Source: Shewanella psychropiezotolerans
GTDB taxonomy: Bacteria > Pseudomonadota > Gammaproteobacteria > Enterobacterales > Shewanellaceae
Assembly (NCBI RefSeq): GCF_007197555.1
Contig: NZ_CP041614.1
Location: 5,200,001 to 5,264,000 of the forward strand
Direction: 5' to 3'
DNA length: 64,000 nt
Position 1 is the first letter of the stretch. Each line of letters starts with the position of its first letter. Under the pieces are notes generated by a model. It did not search any database and was not told the origin of the DNA. It saw only the letters and a program-made list of their open reading frames with translations. This document shows positions 26,270 through 34,089 of this stretch, one piece after another. Made by a program: the position numbers and the translations under genes.

Positions 26270-27739
26270 CTACCTGTGAGCATTCACGGTTCGGCCCGAA
26301 GCCCAATCTCTTAATGCCTGCAGCTTCTCACGCATTACCACAGACAATGGCCGGGTCTTCATTAACTCCTGGATCAAGAGTGCCTGATCGACCTCTCTCT
26401 CGGTCGCTTTGCCACTATAGATTGCCGAAATAACGGCCTGTTCGATCTCTGCACCGGAAAAACCTAGGCTCGTTTTAGATAACTGAGCCAGATCTAAACG
26501 GCTAACATCCAATCCACGGCGCTTAGCATGGATAAGAAAGATGGCCTGACGTACTTCATCATCGGGTAGGTCGACGAAGAAGATCTCATCCATACGCCCC
26601 TTGCGCATCAACTCGGGAGGCAATGCCGAAATATCATTAGCGGTTGCCACCAGGAAGACATCAGACTTTCTCTCCGCCATCCAGGTCAAGATAGTACCCA
26701 ATATCCGTTTTGAGGTGCCATCGTCGCTACTGCCACTGCTCAACCCTTTCTCAATCTCATCTATCCACAGCACACAGGGAGACATCAAATCCGCAAGCTC
26801 CAAGGCATTACGCAGGTTCTTTTCCGTTTCACCTATGTACTTGTTATAAAGGGCCGACATATCCATCCTAAGCAAGGGCCTTTGCCACATTCCTGCCACA
26901 GCCTTTGCCGCCAGGCTCTTGCCACTTCCCTGTACGCCGAGTAATAGAATACCCTTAGGTTGATCCTCTAAGGAGCGGGTTTGAGCCGATGGTATCCGCT
27001 GCTTGAGCCAGTTCTTAAGATTATGCAAGCCAGCAACCTGAGAGAAATCACTGGTGTCATATTCAAACTGCAGCACACCTTCCATATCGAGTAATTTGAA
27101 CTTGCCACGATTCACCATATCCACATCCGAATGAGTAATCGCACCGTCATCGACTATGGCCTTATGGGCCAATCGCTTTGCATCATCGAAGGTGAGGCCG
27201 CGCAGATTACTCGCCAGCAGCTCAACCGCCGAATCATCGACCGTTAGCATCATGCCTTCACTTTTTACCTGTTCCACCTGTTCATAGATCAGGTTTTGTA
27301 ATTGCTCAGTGTTAGGCAATGAGAGCCTGAAATGTGCGCAATACCTTTGGATCTCAGGTGGGATCTCGAAAGCATGACTGACTAAGACGATAGTATGCTT
27401 AAGTGATTCATACTCGAGTGCTATCTCCTTGAGTAAACGCACATTTTTTGGCGCGTTATCGACGAAGGGGTGGAAATCACACAAGACGTAGATGCCTTGC
27501 TGTGGCGTGGATTTTATCTGACCTAAAATATCGGCAGGCTCGCTGTTGAATTTCTGTGTCCCCATGGCGCGATCGACTCGGGTCAAACCTTGAGTAATGC
27601 TCCAGGTAAACAATGGCTGATAGAGGACTGCCGATACCCTTTTAAGCAGCTCGATGACCCGATATTCCTCATAGGTTTCGATGATCACTATCGGAGTATT
27701 AGATCTCAATACCCCAGTAAGATCCCTGATATCTTGCAT
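26270..27739 (-). CDS. Ycf46-like AAA ATPase
   Basis: 489 residues. The N-terminal 210 residues form a degenerate domain with VLCDFHPFVDNAPKNVRLLKEIA, as in Ycf46/cyanobacterial-type AAA proteins. The AAA core follows: Walker A LLGVQGSGKSLAAK near 270, Walker B VLWIDEIEKG, sensor 1 region LVATANDISALPPEL, arginine finger RKGRMDEIF, and sensor 2 SGAEIEQAV. This is the FtsH-related clade. No protease domain or membrane segment is present. Its partner or substrate is unknown, and it stands alone between a lipoprotein gene and the yiaVW pair. Confidence 0.8.
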   Translation of the reverse strand: MQDIRDLTGVLRSNTPIVIIETYEEYRVIELLKRVSAVLYQPLFTWSITQGLTRVDRAMGTQKFNSEPADILGQIKSTPQQGIYVLCDFHPFVDNAPKNVRLLKEIALEYESLKHTIVLVSHAFEIPPEIQRYCAHFRLSLPNTEQLQNLIYEQVEQVKSEGMMLTVDDSAVELLASNLRGLTFDDAKRLAHKAIVDDGAITHSDVDMVNRGKFKLLDMEGVLQFEYDTSDFSQVAGLHNLKNWLKQRIPSAQTRSLEDQPKGILLLGVQGSGKSLAAKAVAGMWQRPLLRMDMSALYNKYIGETEKNLRNALELADLMSPCVLWIDEIEKGLSSGSSDDGTSKRILGTILTWMAERKSDVFLVATANDISALPPELMRKGRMDEIFFVDLPDDEVRQAIFLIHAKRRGLDVSRLDLAQLSKTSLGFSGAEIEQAVISAIYSGKATEREVDQALLIQELMKTRPLSVVMREKLQALRDWASGRTVNAHR

Positions 27740-27791
27740 CCTAACTCCTTCTAACTAAAACATTATTTATCTACAAAAAGCAGTGAATAAA

Positions 27792-27812
27792 AAAGGGACA
27801 CTCGGTCCCTTT
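27792..27812. terminator. Terminator downstream of yiaV
   Basis: Stem AAAGGGAC / GTCCCTTT with a 5-nt loop. On the minus strand it is followed by a T-run, and it lies about 36 nt after the yiaV stop, so it should end the yiaW-yiaV transcript. Confidence 0.75.
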
Positions 27813-27847
27813 AATCATCCACTTTAGCTCACATTAAATTTTTTGGT

Positions 27848-28984
27848 TTAATGAAACACATAGTTCAGCCATCCCTGCATTCTCAATAACACCTTACGCA
27901 TAATAGCCACATGGGAGAAGTGATCGGTATAGATAGCCGCTTGTCCCGAAACACCTGCGGGGAATCTATCTCTTATCTCATGATCATCAAGCTCTATCAA
28001 GACGATAACACGGCCACGCTGCATCAGGTGACGCGAAGAGATGAGTGCGCCGGATGATTGAATCTCACCTTCTGCCATTGCGGGTAAGATCTTAGCAACC
28101 TTGCCCTTAAATACCTGCCCGGGAGCACCATCTAAAATCACCTCGGCCTCATCCCCTTCTTTCAGTCTCAAGAGTGAATTTTGCCAAAAAGCACCAGCAA
28201 ACATTTTCTGCTCATCGGGAATAAAGCTTATCAAGGGGCGTAGCGGCATGGGCACGGCAACAATACCGGGACGTAAAGCCATCTGAGTCACTATGCCATC
28301 GGTTGGCGCCCTGACGACGGTCATATCGAGATCGAACTGAGCTTTCTCCAACTCACCCTGAATACCTGCAACCTTAGTATTGACCCCATCTATATTAGAT
28401 TCGAAGGCGAGGCGCACTCTCAGTTCATCGGCTCTGACTGCCGTTAGCTGAGCTTCAGAAGAGAGATAGAGCTGACGCTTATTATCCAGCTCAAGTTCGG
28501 TAAATGGCGAGTTTACACCGCCCCGCTTCTTCCCTTTGGCATAACGATCATAGGCCGACTTAGTCCTATCTTTATCGGCAACGGCGCGTGTAACGCTGGC
28601 CGTTGCCGCTTTCCAGGCAGCCTCTAGTTGCGGCACTTCCTGCTCAGCGGCAAGTAATGCGGCACGTTTCTGCTTAACGATAGCGGCAAAAGGAGTCGGA
28701 TCGAGTCTAAATAACACCTCGCCCTTCTTTATCGGAGTATTGGGTTTTACTTCAACACTGATGACGACACCTTTAACCGCCGGGTTAATTGGGGTTGTGA
28801 CGAAGTATTCTTTCGCAAAAGGTGTGTAAGGATGGTTATAGTTCATCAAGAGCACGAGCGCACCAACGATGAAGACACCACCAAGAATAGCCGTTGGCAC
28901 AGTCCACTTATTGAGTGGGATTTTAAAAATCTTAAATATCGCGATACAGATAGCGGTATAGGTAAGAATAAGTAACAGATCCAT
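27848..28984 (-). CDS. yiaV: HlyD-family membrane fusion protein (YiaV/YibH-like)
   Basis: 378 residues from the ATG at 28984, one base after the yiaW stop, with AAGGAGG 7 nt upstream. Two hydrophobic segments near the N-terminus are followed by the periplasmic adaptor: beta-barrel and lipoyl halves (VKGVVISVEVKPNTPIKKGE; VVRAPTDGIVTQMALRPG) flank a coiled-coil hairpin of about residues 95-205. This resembles EmrA-type adaptors. The YiaW-YiaV pairing is conserved in enterobacteria without an obvious transporter gene; the partner pump is not identified here. Confidence 0.8.
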   Translation of the reverse strand: MDLLLILTYTAICIAIFKIFKIPLNKWTVPTAILGGVFIVGALVLLMNYNHPYTPFAKEYFVTTPINPAVKGVVISVEVKPNTPIKKGEVLFRLDPTPFAAIVKQKRAALLAAEQEVPQLEAAWKAATASVTRAVADKDRTKSAYDRYAKGKKRGGVNSPFTELELDNKRQLYLSSEAQLTAVRADELRVRLAFESNIDGVNTKVAGIQGELEKAQFDLDMTVVRAPTDGIVTQMALRPGIVAVPMPLRPLISFIPDEQKMFAGAFWQNSLLRLKEGDEAEVILDGAPGQVFKGKVAKILPAMAEGEIQSSGALISSRHLMQRGRVIVLIELDDHEIRDRFPAGVSGQAAIYTDHFSHVAIMRKVLLRMQGWLNYVFH

Positions 28985-28985
28985 C

Positions 28986-29378
28986 TTATGCCTCCTTGCC
29001 ATTCGTTGAAGCCGCTACAACAGCTTGTTCATTAGGCTTAGTTGAGCCTTGTTCTATGGACAGAAGTCGAATCTCTAATTGAGCAACTGTCTTATTAAGC
29101 TGTTTCACTTCATCTTCCAATGCCAGCTCTCGCTGCACCACATTGTTAAAGCCCCAGCCTCTGTCTTCTCGATACAAGGTTGCCCAAATCCATAAGAATG
29201 GCCAAATTGCATGCAAGGTAAACAAGCTCACCCAGCCGGCGATATGCAACGCATCTTGTTGCGGATGGTTACGCTCTTTGGCAATCTCGTAGGGAATATC
29301 ATGAATGACTATGATTCCGTAGAATATGAATATAGCGACGAAGAAAATCACGCCCAATGCAAAGTAATCTAGAAACAC
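28986..29378 (-). CDS. yiaW: DUF3302 inner-membrane protein (YiaW-like)
   Basis: 130 residues. Two membrane segments (about 4-24 and 46-66) are separated by a loop with DIPYEIAKERNHPQQDALH, a family hallmark. A coiled coil follows (ALEDEVKQLNKTVAQLEIRLL) near residues 84-108. The gene is directly upstream of the HlyD-family gene with a 1-nt gap, the same order as E. coli yiaW-yiaV. Function is unknown; the coiled coil may contact the adaptor. Confidence 0.75.
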   Translation of the reverse strand: MFLDYFALGVIFFVAIFIFYGIIVIHDIPYEIAKERNHPQQDALHIAGWVSLFTLHAIWPFLWIWATLYREDRGWGFNNVVQRELALEDEVKQLNKTVAQLEIRLLSIEQGSTKPNEQAVVAASTNGKEA

Positions 29379-29688
29379 GACTCTCTCCTTATACCTAAAT
29401 ATTATCCAGTATCCTCAACATTTAGGTCGTCATTATCATTAGTTAATACACGGTTGCGCAGAAAAAACATTCTCTCAACATTTTGTTATCAATACCAGCA
29501 ATTTTGAACTCGAACACAGCAATGCAGATAATACCAAATGAGAAATATGAGTAAGAAGTAACAAGTGAGGAGATAAATTAGGCAATGAATAAATACTGAT
29601 TCACAGCCTAAGAGAAGTGATATTTAATGAGGTGGGCATTATAAGAAAGGTAGGCCCTCGTTTTAGCGACAAAATATTAGGAATGGTA
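29379..29688. other. 310-bp gap without a recognisable gene
   Basis: The left end should hold the promoter of yiaW and the right end the 3' region of the hydroxyacid dehydrogenase gene. It is AT-rich. I find no ribosome-site-led reading frame and no clear terminator. Confidence 0.4.
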
Positions 29689-30660
29689 TTAATTGACCTG
29701 ATTGTCAAACTTTCCATCAGGCTTACTGGCTTCGGATAGGAAACACTCCAGGTTTCGACTCGCGATATTGAGTAAGTTTTGTCTGGCCTCCAGCGTCGCC
29801 CATGAGTTATGGGGGCTGATGCTGATATTCTTAGCGCTGAGCAGTGGATTCGTTTTCTCGGGTGGCTCGGTCGATAGCACATCGATGCCGGCAGCCGCTA
29901 TTTCGCCATCGGCCAAGGCTTGCTTTAAAGCAGCCTCATCGATTAACCCACCTCTAGCGGTATTGATTAATATAGCGCTAGAGCGCATCTGCTTAAGGCT
30001 TCTGCTGTTAATGACCTTATCGCTAGCCTCGGTTAACGGGCAGTGTAGTGAGAGGATATCGACCTTGGAGATCAGCGGCTCCAATCCACTCCACTCTATG
30101 CCGGCAGGAAGAGCTGTTAGCTGGCTGCGGGTGTTAACCATGACCTTCATGCCAAACGCCAGGGCGATATTGGCAACCCGCTGACCTATGGCGCCATAAC
30201 CCATCAAGCCGATAGTCTTGCCTTTTAGAGACTGTAATGGAGACAGGGTGAAACAAAAATCATCACAATCTGACCAGACACCATTAACTACCGCCTCATG
30301 ATGAAGAGCAATTCTCTGGGTATGATGCAAAATATGGGCGAACACCATCTGAGCGACCGCATCCGGGCCATAAGCGGGTACGTTAGTGACCACTACGCCT
30401 TGATTTTTTGCGGCATGTAGATCGACAACATTGGTCCCAGTTGCCAGAACGCCTATGTACCTCAGTTTAGGTAATAGAGTCAGCGTATTCTTATCGATTA
30501 TGGTCTTGTTGGTGAATAAGACCTCTGCATCCTTTGCCCGGGAAAATATTTGCTCGGGCTCGGTTCTGTCATAGCAGGTCAAGTCACCGAATTGCTCGAT
30601 CGCTTGCCAGCTTAGATCACCAGGATTTAAGGTATAGGCATCCAGTACAACTATCTTCAT
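29689..30660 (-). CDS. D-2-hydroxyacid dehydrogenase (glycerate dehydrogenase-like)
   Basis: 323 residues from the ATG at 30660 (GAGGGAG upstream; ATG at 30663 and GTG at 30666 are alternatives). The NAD-binding motif is GLMGYGAIGQRVANIAL near 150. Catalytic residues are visible: Arg in INTARGGLIDE, Glu in STEPPEKT, His in ISPHNSWAT. The spacing follows HprA/glycerate dehydrogenase members, which reduce hydroxypyruvate or glyoxylate with NAD(P)H. The exact substrate is not certain. It lies 38 nt upstream of an outer-membrane gene on the same strand. Confidence 0.8.
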   Translation of the reverse strand: MKIVVLDAYTLNPGDLSWQAIEQFGDLTCYDRTEPEQIFSRAKDAEVLFTNKTIIDKNTLTLLPKLRYIGVLATGTNVVDLHAAKNQGVVVTNVPAYGPDAVAQMVFAHILHHTQRIALHHEAVVNGVWSDCDDFCFTLSPLQSLKGKTIGLMGYGAIGQRVANIALAFGMKVMVNTRSQLTALPAGIEWSGLEPLISKVDILSLHCPLTEASDKVINSRSLKQMRSSAILINTARGGLIDEAALKQALADGEIAAAGIDVLSTEPPEKTNPLLSAKNISISPHNSWATLEARQNLLNIASRNLECFLSEASKPDGKFDNQVN

Positions 30661-30698
30661 CATCACTCCCTCACTCTATTCTTGACACCAAACGTCGG

Positions 30699-31328
30699 TT
30701 AGAAGGTTAACTTAACTCCTGCATTGACTTGTCCTTGCCACATGATATCGGCATTGATATTCCATATGCACTGACCGCCATTACAAAAAAGTGCGTTATC
30801 ACTGCTGATGAAAGTAGCATAGCCTCTGGCATCGGCAAACAGTGAAACAGTAGAAGTCACTTCATACTCAAGCCCGGCACCAAACCCCATGGAGAAACGT
30901 GATTCATTGGAATAATCGCCACTGGGGCGCATATTAGTCACGCCCACACTCGCGGTAACATAAGGCTTAAAATGACCATTAGGAAAGAATAGCGATCCAC
31001 CTATATGAAAGTAATCGACAGTCAGATCTATGACTGAATCCGGACTAAAGTTACCGCCGCTTCGAAGATCTGTACTCTGACTGCTATAGAGAAAATAGAT
31101 ATTACCGGGATCTTTTGTGGTAACCCCGAACATCACACCATAATTAGCCGATTCAGCAATTTTGACTTTCCCCTGCTCATTAGTATCAGTCTGAGTCACA
31201 TCGAACTCGCTGGCTGCAAAGCTGTAACCAGCAAAAGGGGCCACAAAAACTTCGGCCGATGCGGATGCCGCAGACAAGGCACCGGTGCTAATCCAAGCCG
31301 TGAGCAGTAACTGAGTATACTTTTTCAT
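30699..31328 (-). CDS. Outer-membrane beta-barrel protein
   Basis: 209 residues from the ATG at 31328 (AAGGGA about 3 nt upstream; the frame begins 11 codons earlier without support). The signal peptide (residues 1-25, ending ASA-E) is followed by alternating amphipathic strands, e.g. FVAPFAGYSFAASEFD and TVDYFHIGGSLFFPNG. It ends in an aromatic residue (VNAGVKLTF), the usual barrel sorting signal. It resembles small OmpW/OmpA-type 8-stranded barrels. A specific function cannot be assigned. Confidence 0.7.
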   Translation of the reverse strand: MKKYTQLLLTAWISTGALSAASASAEVFVAPFAGYSFAASEFDVTQTDTNEQGKVKIAESANYGVMFGVTTKDPGNIYFLYSSQSTDLRSGGNFSPDSVIDLTVDYFHIGGSLFFPNGHFKPYVTASVGVTNMRPSGDYSNESRFSMGFGAGLEYEVTSTVSLFADARGYATFISSDNALFCNGGQCIWNINADIMWQGQVNAGVKLTF

Positions 31329-31389
31329 ATCCCTTCCCTTTTGTGGTTGTTTTCTTATCACACCATAAGCCGAGTTAACGCAAACAAGA

Positions 31390-32169
31390 CTAACGCATGC
31401 CTCTGTCTGACTTAACCCGATCGTACGCGAGTTGTATATCTTGCGCCTTACGATTGGCCAGTTCCATCATCTCTTCAGGAAGTCCTTTAGCGACTAGCTT
31501 GTCTGGGTGATGCTCGTTCATCAGCTTACGATAAGCACGTTTGACCTCTTGGTCCGATGATGATTCGGCCATGCCCAGGAGATCATAAGCATCTTCGATA
31601 CTCGTCTGACTGCCATTGCCTCCTTTATGGAAGTTAAACTCGGCTTGCCAACGCTTAAGCAACTCATCTAACTGGCTTCGGCTATAGCCTAGCTCCTGGG
31701 CTATAGTCAGTAAGATCGCGTGTTCATTGGGGTCGAGCTCACCGTCGGACAGAGCAGTCTGGATCTGAATTTCCAGAAACATCTGCAATAACTCTTTACG
31801 CCCCATGGAGATAATTCTAAAGGTTTTTAAACAAGCCTTGATATCGAAATCACTGGCTTTACCTTCGCTAAATGCCCTCTGAGCCTCTTGCCTTGCCTCA
31901 CCTTTGAGCTGCATCTGATCCATCAACATAGTCGCGATACGAATATCGTTTTCAGTCACCTGACCCGATGCTTTCGCTACATGCCCCATCACAGCAAATG
32001 TCGTATTAAAGAAAAGTGTCTGCCTATTGGCACCTTTGCCTATGATGCCACTCAACTGAGCGCTCTTTTTATCAAATAAATGGCCTAACCAGAGACCAAT
32101 CAGGCCTCCAATGATTCGACCAAACATAAAACCTATGGCGAAACCAAAAAACTTACCCCAAATACGCAT
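31390..32169 (-). CDS. djlA: Co-chaperone DjlA, membrane-anchored DnaJ-like protein
   Basis: 259 residues, close to the E. coli length of 271. A single N-terminal glycine-rich membrane segment (GFAIGFMFGRIIGGLIG) has the GxxxG spacing typical of DjlA dimerisation. A TerB-like helical domain (about 55-170) follows, then a C-terminal J-domain with the HPD triad in MNEHHPDKLVAK. It stimulates DnaK ATPase at the inner membrane. It neighbours the amgK-murU and lptD divergent cluster, as in other gammaproteobacteria. Confidence 0.9.
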   Translation of the reverse strand: MRIWGKFFGFAIGFMFGRIIGGLIGLWLGHLFDKKSAQLSGIIGKGANRQTLFFNTTFAVMGHVAKASGQVTENDIRIATMLMDQMQLKGEARQEAQRAFSEGKASDFDIKACLKTFRIISMGRKELLQMFLEIQIQTALSDGELDPNEHAILLTIAQELGYSRSQLDELLKRWQAEFNFHKGGNGSQTSIEDAYDLLGMAESSSDQEVKRAYRKLMNEHHPDKLVAKGLPEEMMELANRKAQDIQLAYDRVKSDRGMR

Positions 32170-32234
32170 CTAAAAAACCTTAGCTATCAAAAATTAAGTT
32201 ATCACAGTGACAAATATCAAATACAAGAATCACA

Positions 32235-32921
32235 CTAGTTTGCTTGTAATCGACGCTCCAGAGCCTCGAGTCGTTCTATTGTGCCCACATCACACCAATA
32301 GCCAGAGTAATGACTACCAGATACCAAAGCAGATGACATCTTCTCCCGCAATAACGGTGCTAATGGGAAGCCTGCTTCGGGGGAGTTATCGAATAGCGAA
32401 GGATGGTACAGACCCAGTCCAGAAAAAGTCAACGCCATCTCTCCAGCGGTTCTATGCGCATCAACCAAGCCATGATACAGAGGAAAGTCACCCTGGGGAT
32501 GCTGACTCGGATTATCCACTAACCAGAGGTGAGCCAATTTTCCGGCATTGATCTGCACCAGAGCAGCCTCAATATCTTGAGGAAGATCATCCATATACAC
32601 ATCGCCGTTTATCACCAAGAATGCTTCGTCGCCAAGCAGAGGCAGTGCACGCTTAATGCCTCCGCCAGTCTCTAATGCACTCTTCTCCGCACTATAGTGC
32701 AATCGAATGCCCCAGCGACTGCCATCACCAAGCTGCTCGACTAGCTTCTCCCCCAGCCAGGCATGGTTGATCACTATCTCATCGATCCCCACTGCAGCGA
32801 GTCGCTCTATATGATAGACAATCAGAGGTTTGCCACAGACACGCACCAAGGGCTTAGGCAGAGAATCGGTTAGCGGCCTCAGCCTCTCGCCTCGCCCAGC
32901 CGCAAGTATCATCGCCTTCAT
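32235..32921 (-). CDS. murU: N-acetylmuramate alpha-1-phosphate uridylyltransferase
   Basis: 228 residues, nucleotidyltransferase fold. The pyrophosphorylase motif AAGRGERLRPLTDSLPKP sits at residues 7-24, and metal-binding Asp is in LVINGDVYMDD. Length and motifs match MurU, which makes UDP-MurNAc from MurNAc-1-phosphate in the cell-wall recycling route that bypasses MurA. It overlaps the upstream AmgK gene by 4 nt, which is the usual arrangement and supports the assignment. Confidence 0.88.
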   Translation of the reverse strand: MKAMILAAGRGERLRPLTDSLPKPLVRVCGKPLIVYHIERLAAVGIDEIVINHAWLGEKLVEQLGDGSRWGIRLHYSAEKSALETGGGIKRALPLLGDEAFLVINGDVYMDDLPQDIEAALVQINAGKLAHLWLVDNPSQHPQGDFPLYHGLVDAHRTAGEMALTFSGLGLYHPSLFDNSPEAGFPLAPLLREKMSSALVSGSHYSGYWCDVGTIERLEALERRLQAN

Positions 32922-33936
32922 TGTTTGTCCTCAAATGCGGGCACTAAGGTAGTAGCCACCCAAGCGCTAAAGTCCTCTAGCTCAGGGTAACGTGCCGAGA
33001 TGTCACCGATATAGGTCAGTGTCATAGGAATGTCTGCCATATAGGCAGGCTTGCCATCTCTATAGTTCAAGCGGGCAAAGATACCTGCCGCCTTAATATG
33101 CCTCTGTATCCCCATCAGGTCGAACCATCTACGGTACGTCTCTAAGGTTATCGAACTGTCAACTAGACCGGCTTGTTGCTGACTAACATAGTGCTTTTTC
33201 ATCAAGCCCTCTACCAGCGCATCGGGCCAACGAATATAGCAATCCCGCAATAGTGACACAGCATCGTATGTCACCGGGCCTATGACGGCATCTTGAAAAT
33301 CAATCACACTCAGCTGCTCAATGCCAAACTCATCGGCAGTGAGCATCAAATTGCGGCTGTGATAATCTCTATGCATACCCACTTTTGGCTGCTCTTCGGC
33401 ATTTGCCACTAACAAATCAAAGGCCTGCTCGAGCATCTTTCGGGTATCTGTATCAATAACTAACTTCAGATGATGTTTTATCAACCAATCGGTAAAAATA
33501 TCTAACTCTCTGTGAACGAAGTCTGAATCATACAGGGGTAAGCCCACTTCAGCGTTTTCCTTGAAAGCAGCAAACTTGTCTAAAAGCATTAATGCACGAG
33601 AGTAATATGCTGCGACGCTCTCATCGTTTAGCCGTGAAATAAGCTGAACATCCCCAAGTCACTCAAGAGTAAGAAACCATCTTCAACATTTGATTCAATA
33701 ACTTGCGGGACATTAACACCAAGATCACCATAGGCTTTGGCTAACTTTATAAATGGAGTCACAGGGATAAGTTCTGGTGGCGAATCCATTATTATGTAAC
33801 TCTTCTCATCATGAAACACCCTAAAGTAGCGTCTAAAACTCGCATCTCCAGAGATAAGAGATGGGTGTAATTGAGTAGCAAAAACTTGGTTTAGCCATGT
33901 ATTTAACTGAAGAAATCTAAGATCTGACAAGGGCAC
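32918..33936 (-). pseudogene. amgK: N-acetylmuramate/N-acetylglucosamine kinase, frameshifted at a C run
   Basis: One frame from 33936 (GTG; a TTG at 33930 has better ribosome spacing) reaches LLLSDLGM and stops. The rest is in another frame to 32918. On the plus strand there are four Cs at 33652-33655; a fifth restores LLLSDLGDVQLISRLNDE and a 339-residue protein, the normal AmgK length. The kinase core is clear: catalytic HRDYHSRNLM and metal-binding VIDFQDAVIGPVTYD, as in aminoglycoside-phosphotransferase-fold sugar kinases. It phosphorylates MurNAc or GlcNAc at C1. Undercalling is likelier than mutation because the pathway partner murU is intact. Confidence 0.82.
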
Positions 33937-33957
33937 CTCATGGCTCTTACGTAAAAA

Positions 33958-33976
33958 TTGCTTTATTATAAAGCAA
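33958..33976. other. Perfect hairpin in the amgK-lptD divergent region
   Basis: Arms TTGCTTTA (33958-33965) and TAAAGCAA (33969-33976) with a 3-nt loop form a perfect inverted repeat 22 nt upstream of the amgK start. It may be an operator or a 5'-leader stem for amgK. Confidence 0.4.
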
Positions 33977-34033
33977 AATGGAATTAGCTAAAAAGCTCAT
34001 TGTTGATATTTAGCTGAGTTGCCTGGTAAAAGT

Positions 34034-34061
34034 GCAACTTTTCTCACCAATATTTGTCCAG
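34034..34061 (+). promoter_or_regulatory. Candidate sigma-E-type promoter for lptD
   Basis: GCAACTT at 34034-34040 resembles the sigma-E -35 element (GGAACTT), and TCCAG at 34057-34061 a -10 (TCtGA-like), with a 16-nt spacer. lptD-surA is sigma-E controlled in E. coli. The predicted transcript would begin near 34068, upstream of the ATG at 34090 but downstream of a TTG at 34054, which supports the ATG start. Confidence 0.4.
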
Positions 34062-34089
34062 ACTAAGAAATCATAATAAACGACTTAAG

